Below, piece by piece: positions 19,714-27,953 of a stretch of DNA of 64,000 nucleotides. Made by a program: the position numbers and the translations under genes. Position 1 is the stretch's first letter. Every line of letters begins with the position of its first letter. Origin of the DNA: Chloroflexota bacterium. GTDB taxonomy: Bacteria; Chloroflexota; UBA11872; UBA12225; JAJDUF01. Below the pieces are notes generated by a model that had not been told where the DNA came from, did not search any database, and worked only from the letters and a program-made list of their open reading frames with translations. The stretch is from the NCBI GenBank assembly GCA_022826725.1, contig JAJDUF010000004.1:186001-250000 (forward strand), given 5' to 3'.

Positions 19714-20949
19714 TCACCGGGACATTGGCTTCTTCCAAAGACGGACTGTAAAACGACTCTCTTCCTCGATCAAATCCGGCTCGGTGCCATTGTGTTTACG
19801 CATAGCACCGATGATTCGGTTTCGCACACCCATGCCGAGGTGGTCCACATAGCCATAGTCGCGCAGGACTTCCTTCAACAACTCGTTTCTGGCGGCTCGC
19901 AATCCCTCGGTCATCTTTTCGACAGTAACACCATTGGGGAGCCGACCGGGCGAGATCACTTCAAGGCGGTCCCGATACAAAGAGACTTCGATATCGGTGC
20001 CAATCAGAGTATAATCGCGATGTGCAACCGCGTTGACTATGGATTCCCGAACCGCATCCACCGGGAGTGCCCGTTTTCGGCGTCGGCGCCCTCCTTCGAG
20101 CCATGCGACCGTACCCATGTTGCGGACGACGAAATCCACTGCCCGGTCAATGACGCCCTTTTCCACCACGCGCTTTCGCGATGATAACATCGAAACCAGC
20201 GGCCCTCTTATCAGTTCCTCGTCAATGGTTTCATAGTCCTTTTCCTCTCGCGGAAAGGCAGCCGCCGTGATTCCGGCCTGTGGCAGACGGCGATTCGGGT
20301 TTTCACCGAAAAGGAGCAAGCCTGCTACGGTTGCGGCGGTGGTCCCCGCTGCTTCGGCGAGAATGTCTATATTTACTAATGTCCGGCGCCAAGACTCATA
20401 ATCCTCCCGACCAGGCGTACCGCGTTTCAGAACGACACGAAAATAATTCGCGATTCTGTCTAAATCGAGGCTCTCGAACCCAGTGTCGAGCACGGGCCTG
20501 ATGTCATAGCGCATCAGGTGTGCAGCCTGGTATAGCCGCCCCTCCTCTTCCCGGCGAGCTTCCCGCGATGTGCTGCCTACCCGAACGAACGTCACCCAGG
20601 CACTACCACGCTTGGCCTTGTATGGCTTGTCTGGGCTGTCCGCCTGCAATCTAATGACACCGACCATCACACTATTGTCCAAGACTACTGACGACCACAC
20701 AGGAATCACGTTTGGTTGGAGATTCTCTTGTGCAATATTCATCACCCAGCGCTCTACCTCCTCGCGGCTTCGCGCCAGGCCGGGAATCCTCCCGTCGTCG
20801 TCCACCCCGAGCAGGATGTGGCCACCCTCGAAGTTGAGAAGGGCGGCCATCTCTTTGGCAAGCTGCTCCGGCCTAATGTCGTCCCGCTTGAACTCGACGC
20901 CAGAGTTCTCGCCGTTTCGGATCAGTTCTAGCAGTTCGGCCCGGTTCAT
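19714..20949 (-). CDS. ATP-binding protein, AlbA_2/Schlafen-type domain with C-terminal GHKL-like region and winged helix
   Basis: NGENSGVEFKRDDIRPEQLAKEMAALLNFEGGHILLGVDDDGRIPGL; ESIVNAVAHRDY. Confidence 0.88.
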   Translation of the reverse strand: MNRAELLELIRNGENSGVEFKRDDIRPEQLAKEMAALLNFEGGHILLGVDDDGRIPGLARSREEVERWVMNIAQENLQPNVIPVWSSVVLDNSVMVGVIRLQADSPDKPYKAKRGSAWVTFVRVGSTSREARREEEGRLYQAAHLMRYDIRPVLDTGFESLDLDRIANYFRVVLKRGTPGREDYESWRRTLVNIDILAEAAGTTAATVAGLLLFGENPNRRLPQAGITAAAFPREEKDYETIDEELIRGPLVSMLSSRKRVVEKGVIDRAVDFVVRNMGTVAWLEGGRRRRKRALPVDAVRESIVNAVAHRDYTLIGTDIEVSLYRDRLEVISPGRLPNGVTVEKMTEGLRAARNELLKEVLRDYGYVDHLGMGVRNRIIGAMRKHNGTEPDLIEEESRFTVRLWKKPMSR

Positions 20950-20958
20950 CTTAAGCTC

Positions 20959-23670
20959 TCAAAAGCCGTACTTCAGCCGCCGGGTCTCGAAGGCAGTCCT
21001 CCCCCCTTCGAGTATCTCCTCGACCAACTCCCGCACCGGCTGTTCATCAATCGAGCCCCTGTGCTCGGGTGCGATGGCTGCCTTGCCACCTTCCGCTTCG
21101 CCCGAGGCATCAAGCCCGAGAATCAACTCGGCGTCACCAAGTACCGGGATGTTGGCGTTGTGCGTCGAGAAGATGAACTGCCGTCGCCGCTTCTCTTCTC
21201 GCATTCTGGGGACCACGCCCTCGGTGATGAACCGGTTATCGAGATCGTCTTCAGGCTGGTCTACGATCAGTGGCGCATCGGACTCCAGCAGCAGAAGCAG
21301 CAGCACAGCGGTAGCCTTCTGGCCCGTCGAGAGGTCATCAAGTGCCTGCCAATACGGCTGGGCACCAGCGGCAGCCGTATTGAGCCGCATGACCATCGTT
21401 GGTGGTAACTCAAGCTCCTCGATCCGCATCAGGACCTCGGCCGGCGCCTTGCCAAGGCGCTCTGCCTGGGCTGGCGGGATCGCGTAGGTTTTCTGAACCG
21501 CCTCCGCACCTGTCCTGCAGCATTCGACGAACTGTGGCAACGAGAGGTCCGGCACCTGTGCGAGCCGGTCGATTGCTTCAGAAAGGCGTCCCCCTATCTC
21601 GTCGCGGAGAACCCGGAAGAGCGGCTCCCGGTCGCTGGCGGCGGTCACTTCAACTTGGACACGGTCTCTAAGCTTCCTGCTCACGGTCCCTGCGGCACGG
21701 TCTAGCAGCCGGAACTCCTGCGCTTTAAGGTCCTCCCACTCTGCAAGTAATGCGTGTCGCTTGTCCGCATGCTCCTTCTCCAGCTGTTCGAGTAGGCGCT
21801 GGCGCTGGCGCAGCGGGCGCAGACTCTCGATCTCGCGCCGCAGGCGGATGAATTCCGCCCCATCCACAGCCGATTTCTTAAGCTCACGCAGTATCTGCTG
21901 GTAAGTGGTTTCAACCTCGCGCTTGCGCTCACCCCAAAGGCCGCGAATCTCGCCGATCCCTTCATCAGCTCGCTTGAGGACCACCTCAAGCTCCCGCGCC
22001 ACCCGCTCCAGGTCACAACTCAGGCCCTTCAGGATGTCGTTGGCGCCCGTGAGAATTTCCTTGCCCGGCAGTTCTGCGAGTGCCCGCGGCGACAAGAACA
22101 CTCGGTCAATGGGCAACTCTTGGCGGAGCATCGCTAGACACTCGCGGAATGGCTGCACACGCTCGAGGATCGACTGGAGCAACCGCTCTTCCCGAACGAG
22201 CAGGCTCTGCTCCCGCAGCCGATCTTCAAGTCCGGCCTCCTGGAAGCTCTTGAGTGTCCCCTCGAGGGCCGGCAACGCCGACAGGCGCTCCTCGATCTGT
22301 TGAAGCTCGGAGCGAACATCGAGGCTGGACCGTCGCGCCTGTTCGAGGTCCCGTCGCACATCGGTCTTGCGTTGGGTGAGAGACACATCGTACTCGGCGA
22401 AGCGATCAAGGAGCTGGGTGAGCTTTTCGGGACTCTTGGTAAGCTCCGAGATTTCGTGCTGTCCGTACACTTCGACACCGGGAAGAACTTCTCCGGGGAG
22501 TAGATTCGAGATTTGTCCGGCCTCGTCGCGCACCACAGGCGGATTCGGGATGGTCCGCTCAATCAGGTACTCCCGCTTCGTGGGACGATGGGTGCGTGCG
22601 CGGAGCGATATCTTCGTCCCGCTCCGAAGCACTTGACGCACAATACTCTGGTGCGCCTTGAGCGCCTCTTCGCCGATAGGATCTAAATCGAGAACGTACC
22701 GCAGACTCTCGATGACGGTCGACTTTCCAGTGCCACGTCCCCCGACGAGAACATTCAGATTAGGGTTGAAGTGAATAGACACGCAATCGAGAAATCCACC
22801 TTCCCATGCCAATTCGACTAGTTCTGCATGCACTTCCGGCTCGGGGTCGCTGTTCAAGCGGATCCTTGATTCTGGATCGAGGAAAGCTTGGCGCAGACCC
22901 TCAATAGAAATCTCGGACATCTTAATCCAGCACGAAGCGCCCGGTTTCCTTAGATCGTTCGGGTCGCTGACGTCCTTCGCGTTGATAATCGCCAGTGGAC
23001 GTTCACGCCGATGTTGTACGTTCTTGTTCTGAAGGATCGGCCGCAGGTTATCGGGAGCATCGTCAACCGACCCAGGCAGGGCACAGGCAAGCAAGTTAGG
23101 CAACTGCCAAGCGTTGACGCGCAGCTGTCCCGACAGCTTATGGAGAAGACCACCGCCGGAGGTGACATGAGCAGCGATGCAAACAGCCTCCCATTCCCGG
23201 GACTTGGCCACGAATTCGATTGCGTCGTACTTCCCCGTTGGTGACTCCTGGTGTTCTTGGTAGATCCCACAATCCCCTAAAATGCGTTCCAGATCGTCGA
23301 GGTTCCTGTCCGGGCCAAAGAGACAGAGGAGATGAACCCCATCCTTCGTCACTGCCTCGAAACCGGGAAACACCTCAATTCCGGCTGCCCGGGCACACTC
23401 GATCAGGCCCGCTGCAGAGCGAACTCGGTAGTGGTCCGTCACAGCAATCGCCTCAACCCCTTGCTTGCGGCAGGCTTTGATCATCGCTGCGTTGTAATCC
23501 CTCTCGTTTGTGAACGACGATGTTTTTCCATGCGCGGCGAGGTACGCGAATGGATTCACCTGCAGCGCGCACTTGAAGAAACGTGCCCCCAATGGAAGCC
23601 TTAGAGCACCTGCGATCACGTCCCTGTCGCTCATATTTCTCTCCATAACTAGGAAGAGGCGATGCCTCAT
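20959..23670 (-). CDS. TrlF-like protein: N-terminal PHP domain fused to an SMC/AAA-like ATPase
   Basis: AIAVTDHYRVRSAAGLIECARAAGIEVFPGFE (PHP), NVLVGGRGTGKSTVIE (Walker A), LSTGQKATAVLLLLLLESDAPLIVDQPEDDLDNRFI (signature and Walker B). Confidence 0.88.
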   Translation of the reverse strand: MRHRLFLVMERNMSDRDVIAGALRLPLGARFFKCALQVNPFAYLAAHGKTSSFTNERDYNAAMIKACRKQGVEAIAVTDHYRVRSAAGLIECARAAGIEVFPGFEAVTKDGVHLLCLFGPDRNLDDLERILGDCGIYQEHQESPTGKYDAIEFVAKSREWEAVCIAAHVTSGGGLLHKLSGQLRVNAWQLPNLLACALPGSVDDAPDNLRPILQNKNVQHRRERPLAIINAKDVSDPNDLRKPGASCWIKMSEISIEGLRQAFLDPESRIRLNSDPEPEVHAELVELAWEGGFLDCVSIHFNPNLNVLVGGRGTGKSTVIESLRYVLDLDPIGEEALKAHQSIVRQVLRSGTKISLRARTHRPTKREYLIERTIPNPPVVRDEAGQISNLLPGEVLPGVEVYGQHEISELTKSPEKLTQLLDRFAEYDVSLTQRKTDVRRDLEQARRSSLDVRSELQQIEERLSALPALEGTLKSFQEAGLEDRLREQSLLVREERLLQSILERVQPFRECLAMLRQELPIDRVFLSPRALAELPGKEILTGANDILKGLSCDLERVARELEVVLKRADEGIGEIRGLWGERKREVETTYQQILRELKKSAVDGAEFIRLRREIESLRPLRQRQRLLEQLEKEHADKRHALLAEWEDLKAQEFRLLDRAAGTVSRKLRDRVQVEVTAASDREPLFRVLRDEIGGRLSEAIDRLAQVPDLSLPQFVECCRTGAEAVQKTYAIPPAQAERLGKAPAEVLMRIEELELPPTMVMRLNTAAAGAQPYWQALDDLSTGQKATAVLLLLLLESDAPLIVDQPEDDLDNRFITEGVVPRMREEKRRRQFIFSTHNANIPVLGDAELILGLDASGEAEGGKAAIAPEHRGSIDEQPVRELVEEILEGGRTAFETRRLKYGF

Positions 23671-23703
23671 TAGATCGAGTATGCCCCGTCGGCTTCAGCC
23701 ACC

Positions 23704-24393
23704 CTACCCCTGCGTTGCCAGGTAGTCGTCCAGGCTGTAGTCCGGGCTGCGTAGCTCGGCGAACATCGCCGCCTCTTTCTCCTGCACTGCCAGCGCCTGA
23801 TCGTGTACCTGATCCGCGACGGCCGGCGGAATCACCAGCGCGCCGTTCTCGTCCGCGTGGATGAAGTCGCCCGGCCGCACCGTCATGCCGTCAATCACCA
23901 CCGGGCTATTGATGTCCAGCCAGCGCAGCCGACCGTGCATCGGCGACACGCCCGCGCCCCAGCAAGGCAGCGGCACGTCGCGCACGCCGGCCAGGTCCCG
24001 GATGCTTCCGTTCGTCAAGAACCCGACCGCGCCGGCCAGCATCATCCGCGTGCCCATCCCATCACCAATCGTGACGGTATACCGCGGCCTAGGGCCGACC
24101 GATTCCATCACCGCAAAGACCGGCAGCCCCTCCGCTCCCGCGCTCCGCGCCGCCTGTTGGATCGAGCGCAGCCAGTCGTTGAACAAGCTCCCCACTTTCT
24201 CGGTCCCCGCAGTCGTGCTATCCATCCGAGCGGTCACGGCGATGCCCACCCGTGGCCCCAGCTCCGGCATCAGGGCGCGGACGTCCGGTCCCGTGTACCC
24301 GACCGTCGGGTCTTGCACCTCCAGCAGCTCTAGGCCGTTGGCCACCGTCGGCGAATCGAACTCAGCCAACCGCTTGATCTTCTCGTAATCCAT
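23704..24393 (-). CDS. RraA family (dimethylmenaquinone methyltransferase/aldolase-like) protein
   Basis: GAVGFLTNGSIRDLAGVRDVPLPCWGAGVSP..., DFIHADENGALVIP. Confidence 0.9.
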   Translation of the reverse strand: MDYEKIKRLAEFDSPTVANGLELLEVQDPTVGYTGPDVRALMPELGPRVGIAVTARMDSTTAGTEKVGSLFNDWLRSIQQAARSAGAEGLPVFAVMESVGPRPRYTVTIGDGMGTRMMLAGAVGFLTNGSIRDLAGVRDVPLPCWGAGVSPMHGRLRWLDINSPVVIDGMTVRPGDFIHADENGALVIPPAVADQVHDQALAVQEKEAAMFAELRSPDYSLDDYLATQG

Positions 24394-24539
24394 GCCGCAT
24401 GCCTCCGCGTGTGGTGTCGGTCAGCGCCAATCCTACCACCCTTCCCGAGGGCACTGCCCGTCGGCGCCATGTGTACGCCAGACTACGGCCGTGCCGCTGC
24501 CCGGCGCGTAGAATGCCCTATGAGCGGAGTGCCAAGATC

Positions 24540-25655
24540 ATGATGAATCGGCGGCGGCTGGGCAGCAGACTGCTCCGGTTGGCGCCTTTGGCCGGCCTGA
24601 CGGCGCTGACCGCCTGCCAGCTCGGCGGCGATACGGCGGCGCCGGCGGTAAGTCCCGTGGTCCCCACGCCGACGCCGCGCCCGCTCCCCATCGAGTCGGT
24701 TGACCCGGAGGAGATCATCACTCTGCTGCCCCCGGACGGCATCCCGGCCATTGACAACCCTGAGTTCATGTCCATCGAGGAGACGATCAACCGCGGCGTC
24801 ATGGACGACAGCGAACCGGTGCTCTCGTTTGGTCACCAGGGCGTCTGGCACGCCTACTCCGTATTCCAGCTCGACCACCACGAGATCGTGAACGATGTGG
24901 TCGGCGGTCTGCCTGTCGCAGCGACATGGTGACCACTCTGTTTCACGGGTATCGTGTATGCCCGCGAGGTCAACGGGCGGGTGCTGGATTTCGGCGTCTC
25001 CGGCAAGCTGTACCGCAACGTCCTAGTCATGTTCGACCGCCAGACCGGCAGCCTGTGGAGCCAACTGCTCGGCCAGGCCATCGTCGGCCCGCTCACGGGC
25101 ACGCGCCTGATCATGCTCCCCGCCACGGTCATGACTTGGGGCGCGTGGCGACGGGAGCATCCCGACGGCCTGCTGCTCAGGAAGGAAGAGCCGAGCAAGG
25201 CCACCTACGCCTCCTACTGGAACTCCGGTACGGTCGGCGTTGCCGGCGAGACGCTCGAGGACCCGCGGCTGCTGGCCAAGCAGTACGTCGTCGGCGTGCG
25301 TATCGCCGATCAGCCCAAGGCCTATCCGTATGCGCGGTTGAGCACGCAGCCGGTGGTGAACGACACGCTCGGCGGCACGCCGTTAGTTGCCGTATTCGAC
25401 GAGGTACACGGCGGGGCGGGGATTGTCTTCTCGCGCCAGGTCCAAGACCGCACCCTGACCTTCGCGCTCCAGCAGACGACGGAGACGACCGTCCTGCTCA
25501 CGGACGAGGAAACCGGCACGCTCTGGCACGGCCTCACCGGCGACGCCTTGGAGGGACCGCTGGCCGGCCAACGCCTGCGGCAGCTACCCGCGACCGATTC
25601 GTTCTGGTTCGGCTGGAAGGATCACTTCCCCAACACGGCCGTCTGGGGAGAGTGA
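24540..25655 (+). CDS. DUF3179 domain-containing putative lipoprotein; candidate selenoprotein with in-frame TGA at 24930-24932 (ATW-U-PLCFTGIVY)
   Basis: The ORF track splits this into 24399..24932 and 24954..25655, but both are in the same frame and separated by one TGA; LTAC lipobox; HEIVNDVVGGLPVAATW[TGA]PLC...FGVSGKLYRNVLVMFDRQTGSLWSQ fits the DUF3179 signature. Confidence 0.75.
24941..24969 (+). promoter_or_regulatory. SECIS-like hairpin downstream of the in-frame TGA
   Basis: CGGGTAT (24946-24952) pairs with ATGCCCG (24958-24964) including one G-U; 5-nt loop CGTGT with G at 24954; the lower stem extends via C944-G966, T943-A967, T942-G968, T941-G969 past one A-C mismatch. Confidence 0.55.
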
Positions 25656-25665
25656 GGCGCCACCA

Positions 25666-26466
25666 TCACGCCCGGCCCGCGAACTCCTGGCCCCGGATCA
25701 GCATGAAGCGGAACGCCCCCGGCGGCTGCTCCGCCTCCAACCTGATGCGATGATCCTCGTCGCGGACGCCCAAGTACTTGGTCTCGGCAGGAATGTAGTG
25801 CAGGGCGAGACCGCGCCGGCGGTGCGGCGTCTGGTTGGCGCCGGTCCGGTGCATATTGTGTCCGTGGTGGAACATGCAGTGCCCGGCCGGCAGCTCCACC
25901 GGCACCGGATCGGCCAGCTCCGGCATGGCGAGGAACGCATCCTTCTGCTCACCGGTCACCGGCCCCCACTTGTGGCTGCCGGGGATAACCGTCATACAGC
26001 CGTTCTCGACGGTCGCGTCGTCCAAGGCCACCCAAGCACTCACCGCCATTTGCGGGATCAGCCAGGGCCAGGCCGGTGAGTCCTGGTGCCAGTCGGTCAC
26101 CGTGCCATGAAAGCGCGGCTTCATCATCAGCTGGTCGTGGTACAGCTTGATGTTCGGGCCGAGCAGCTCCTCGACCACGTCCACGATCTCGGGCTTGCGC
26201 GCCATGGACTCGAAGAGCTCGTCAAAGTAGGCCAAGTGGGTCATCTTGCGGGTCCGGTCGAGCACCGGCACGTCATCGGTGTCGTTTTCGCCACGGAACT
26301 GCCGCTCCCGCTGGATATAGCGCGCCGGCATATGATCCAGCCGGCCTTCCACGATGTCCGCGCTGCGCTGCCGCAGGGCCGCCAGCTCGTCATCGGTGAG
26401 CACCCGGCCATACCGCAAGTAGCCGTGCTCGGCGAAGAACTCCTTCTGCTCGGCAGTGAGAGCCAT
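25666..26466 (-). CDS. Phytanoyl-CoA dioxygenase family protein
   Basis: TDWHQDSPAWPWL, ENGCMTVIPGSHKWG, MFHHGHNMHRTGANQTPHRRRGLALHYI. Confidence 0.9.
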   Translation of the reverse strand: MALTAEQKEFFAEHGYLRYGRVLTDDELAALRQRSADIVEGRLDHMPARYIQRERQFRGENDTDDVPVLDRTRKMTHLAYFDELFESMARKPEIVDVVEELLGPNIKLYHDQLMMKPRFHGTVTDWHQDSPAWPWLIPQMAVSAWVALDDATVENGCMTVIPGSHKWGPVTGEQKDAFLAMPELADPVPVELPAGHCMFHHGHNMHRTGANQTPHRRRGLALHYIPAETKYLGVRDEDHRIRLEAEQPPGAFRFMLIRGQEFAGRA

Positions 26467-26634
26467 CGGATACCTCCTTGCTGCCTACGCGATCCCCAAC
26501 CGACGGCCCGGAGTCTATGCCAGCCACCCCGGCCCGTCAAGCAGCCACGCGCCCTGTGTACTGGTCAGTAGCTAGTGGCCTCGCCGCCCGTCAGTGGGCT
26601 GGTGGGGTCTCTCCGCAGTTATAGTGAAATTAGC

Positions 26635-26680
26635 CAGTTTATGATTTTCTTGTAAACTAGGGTAAACTTGCTATAAACTG
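26635..26680 (+). promoter_or_regulatory. Putative operator/promoter region of the AAA ATPase gene
   Basis: CAGTTTAT (26635-26642) inverted as ATAAACTG (26673-26680); TAAACT at 26653, 26663 and 26674, spaced 10 and 11 bp; AT-rich island ending 5 bp before the ATG. Confidence 0.5.
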
Positions 26681-26685
26681 ATCGC

Positions 26686-27882
26686 ATGGACCCCATCCGC
26701 AACCCCTATGCGCCTGGAGCGGGCACCCAGCCGCCGGAGCTGGCCGGCCGCGACGAGGTCCGTGAGACCGCGCGAATTACCTTGGCGCGGACCAAGATTG
26801 GGCGCCCGAGCAAGAGCATGCTCATGGTTGGCTTGCGGGGCGTGGGCAAAACCGTCCTCCTGGACCGCATTCGGGAGGATGCCGAGGCGAACGGCATCTA
26901 CACATTGCGGATCGAAGCGCCCGAAAATCGTTCGCTGCCCTCCCTTTTGGCACCGCAGTTGCATCTGGCCTTGTTAAGGCTCTCGAATAGATGGAATGCA
27001 AAACGACTGGCTCAACGCGCTCTGCGAAGGCTGGCGGGGTTTGTCAGTGCGCTGAAGGTGAAGTACGAGGACATCGAGGTCGGTTTGGACGTCGACCCCG
27101 AACCCGGGCTGGCGGACAACGGCGACCTGGAGACCGACTTACAGGACCTGTTCGAAGCCGTTGGCGACGCCGCCCAGGCCGGCGGCAGTTGCGTGGCGCT
27201 CTTCGTTGACGAACTCCAATATGTGCAAGAGGATGAGCTTGCGGCCTTAATCACGGCATTGCACCGGACGGCTCAACGGCGCCTCCCCGTGACCATGGTC
27301 GGGGCCGGCCTCCCCCAGGTGCGCGGTCACATGGGGAAAGCGAAGACCTACGCCGAGCGGCTGTTCGAGTTCTCCGAAATCGGATCGCTGTCAACCGAAG
27401 ACGCCAAGCTGGCGATTACCAAACCCGCGCAAGACGAAGGCGTAGAGATAGAAGCGTCCGCCCTTGATGCCATCGTTGCCCAAACGCGATGCTATCCTTA
27501 CTTTCTGCAGGAGTGGGGCAAGCACGTGTGGGATGTCGCCGAACGCTCTCCCATCACGGCTTCCAGTATTGAAATCGCCTCCGGTCAGGCCGTTGCCGCC
27601 CTCGATGTGAGTTTCTTCGGGGTCAGGTTTGACCGGCTTACGCCCTTAGAGAAACGCTACCTGCGAGCGATGGCCCATCTGGGCGTGGGACCGCATCGTT
27701 CCGGTGGCATTGCCCAGGTGCTTGGCCGTCCCGTGACCTCTTTAGGCACCACCCGCAGCCAGCTCATCGATAAAGGCATGATCTGGAGTCCCAGTCACGG
27801 CGATACCGCCTTTACCGTTCCGATGTTTGACGAGTTTATGCTACGTATCATGCCCGGCGACGAGTGGCGCCGGTCCCGATAA
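26686..27882 (+). CDS. AAA family ATPase (ATP-binding protein, ORC/STAND-like) with C-terminal winged-helix-like region
   Basis: LMVGLRGVGKTVLLDRI Walker A, VALFVDELQYVQEDEL Walker B. Confidence 0.85.
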   Translation: MDPIRNPYAPGAGTQPPELAGRDEVRETARITLARTKIGRPSKSMLMVGLRGVGKTVLLDRIREDAEANGIYTLRIEAPENRSLPSLLAPQLHLALLRLSNRWNAKRLAQRALRRLAGFVSALKVKYEDIEVGLDVDPEPGLADNGDLETDLQDLFEAVGDAAQAGGSCVALFVDELQYVQEDELAALITALHRTAQRRLPVTMVGAGLPQVRGHMGKAKTYAERLFEFSEIGSLSTEDAKLAITKPAQDEGVEIEASALDAIVAQTRCYPYFLQEWGKHVWDVAERSPITASSIEIASGQAVAALDVSFFGVRFDRLTPLEKRYLRAMAHLGVGPHRSGGIAQVLGRPVTSLGTTRSQLIDKGMIWSPSHGDTAFTVPMFDEFMLRIMPGDEWRRSR

Positions 27883-27953
27883 CACGTAAAGAGCTTCTGT
27901 CCCCAGTAGTCGTACACGGCTCGCCGCTCGCCACTCACCACCACCAAGGAGCG

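Noticed and set aside
24930-24953. Frameshift or ordinary gene split in the DUF3179 gene
   Set aside because: Both halves are in the same frame and reading through the TGA restores the conserved sequence without gap, so no frameshift is needed. A simple TGC-to-TGA nonsense mutation remains possible and is stated in the finding.
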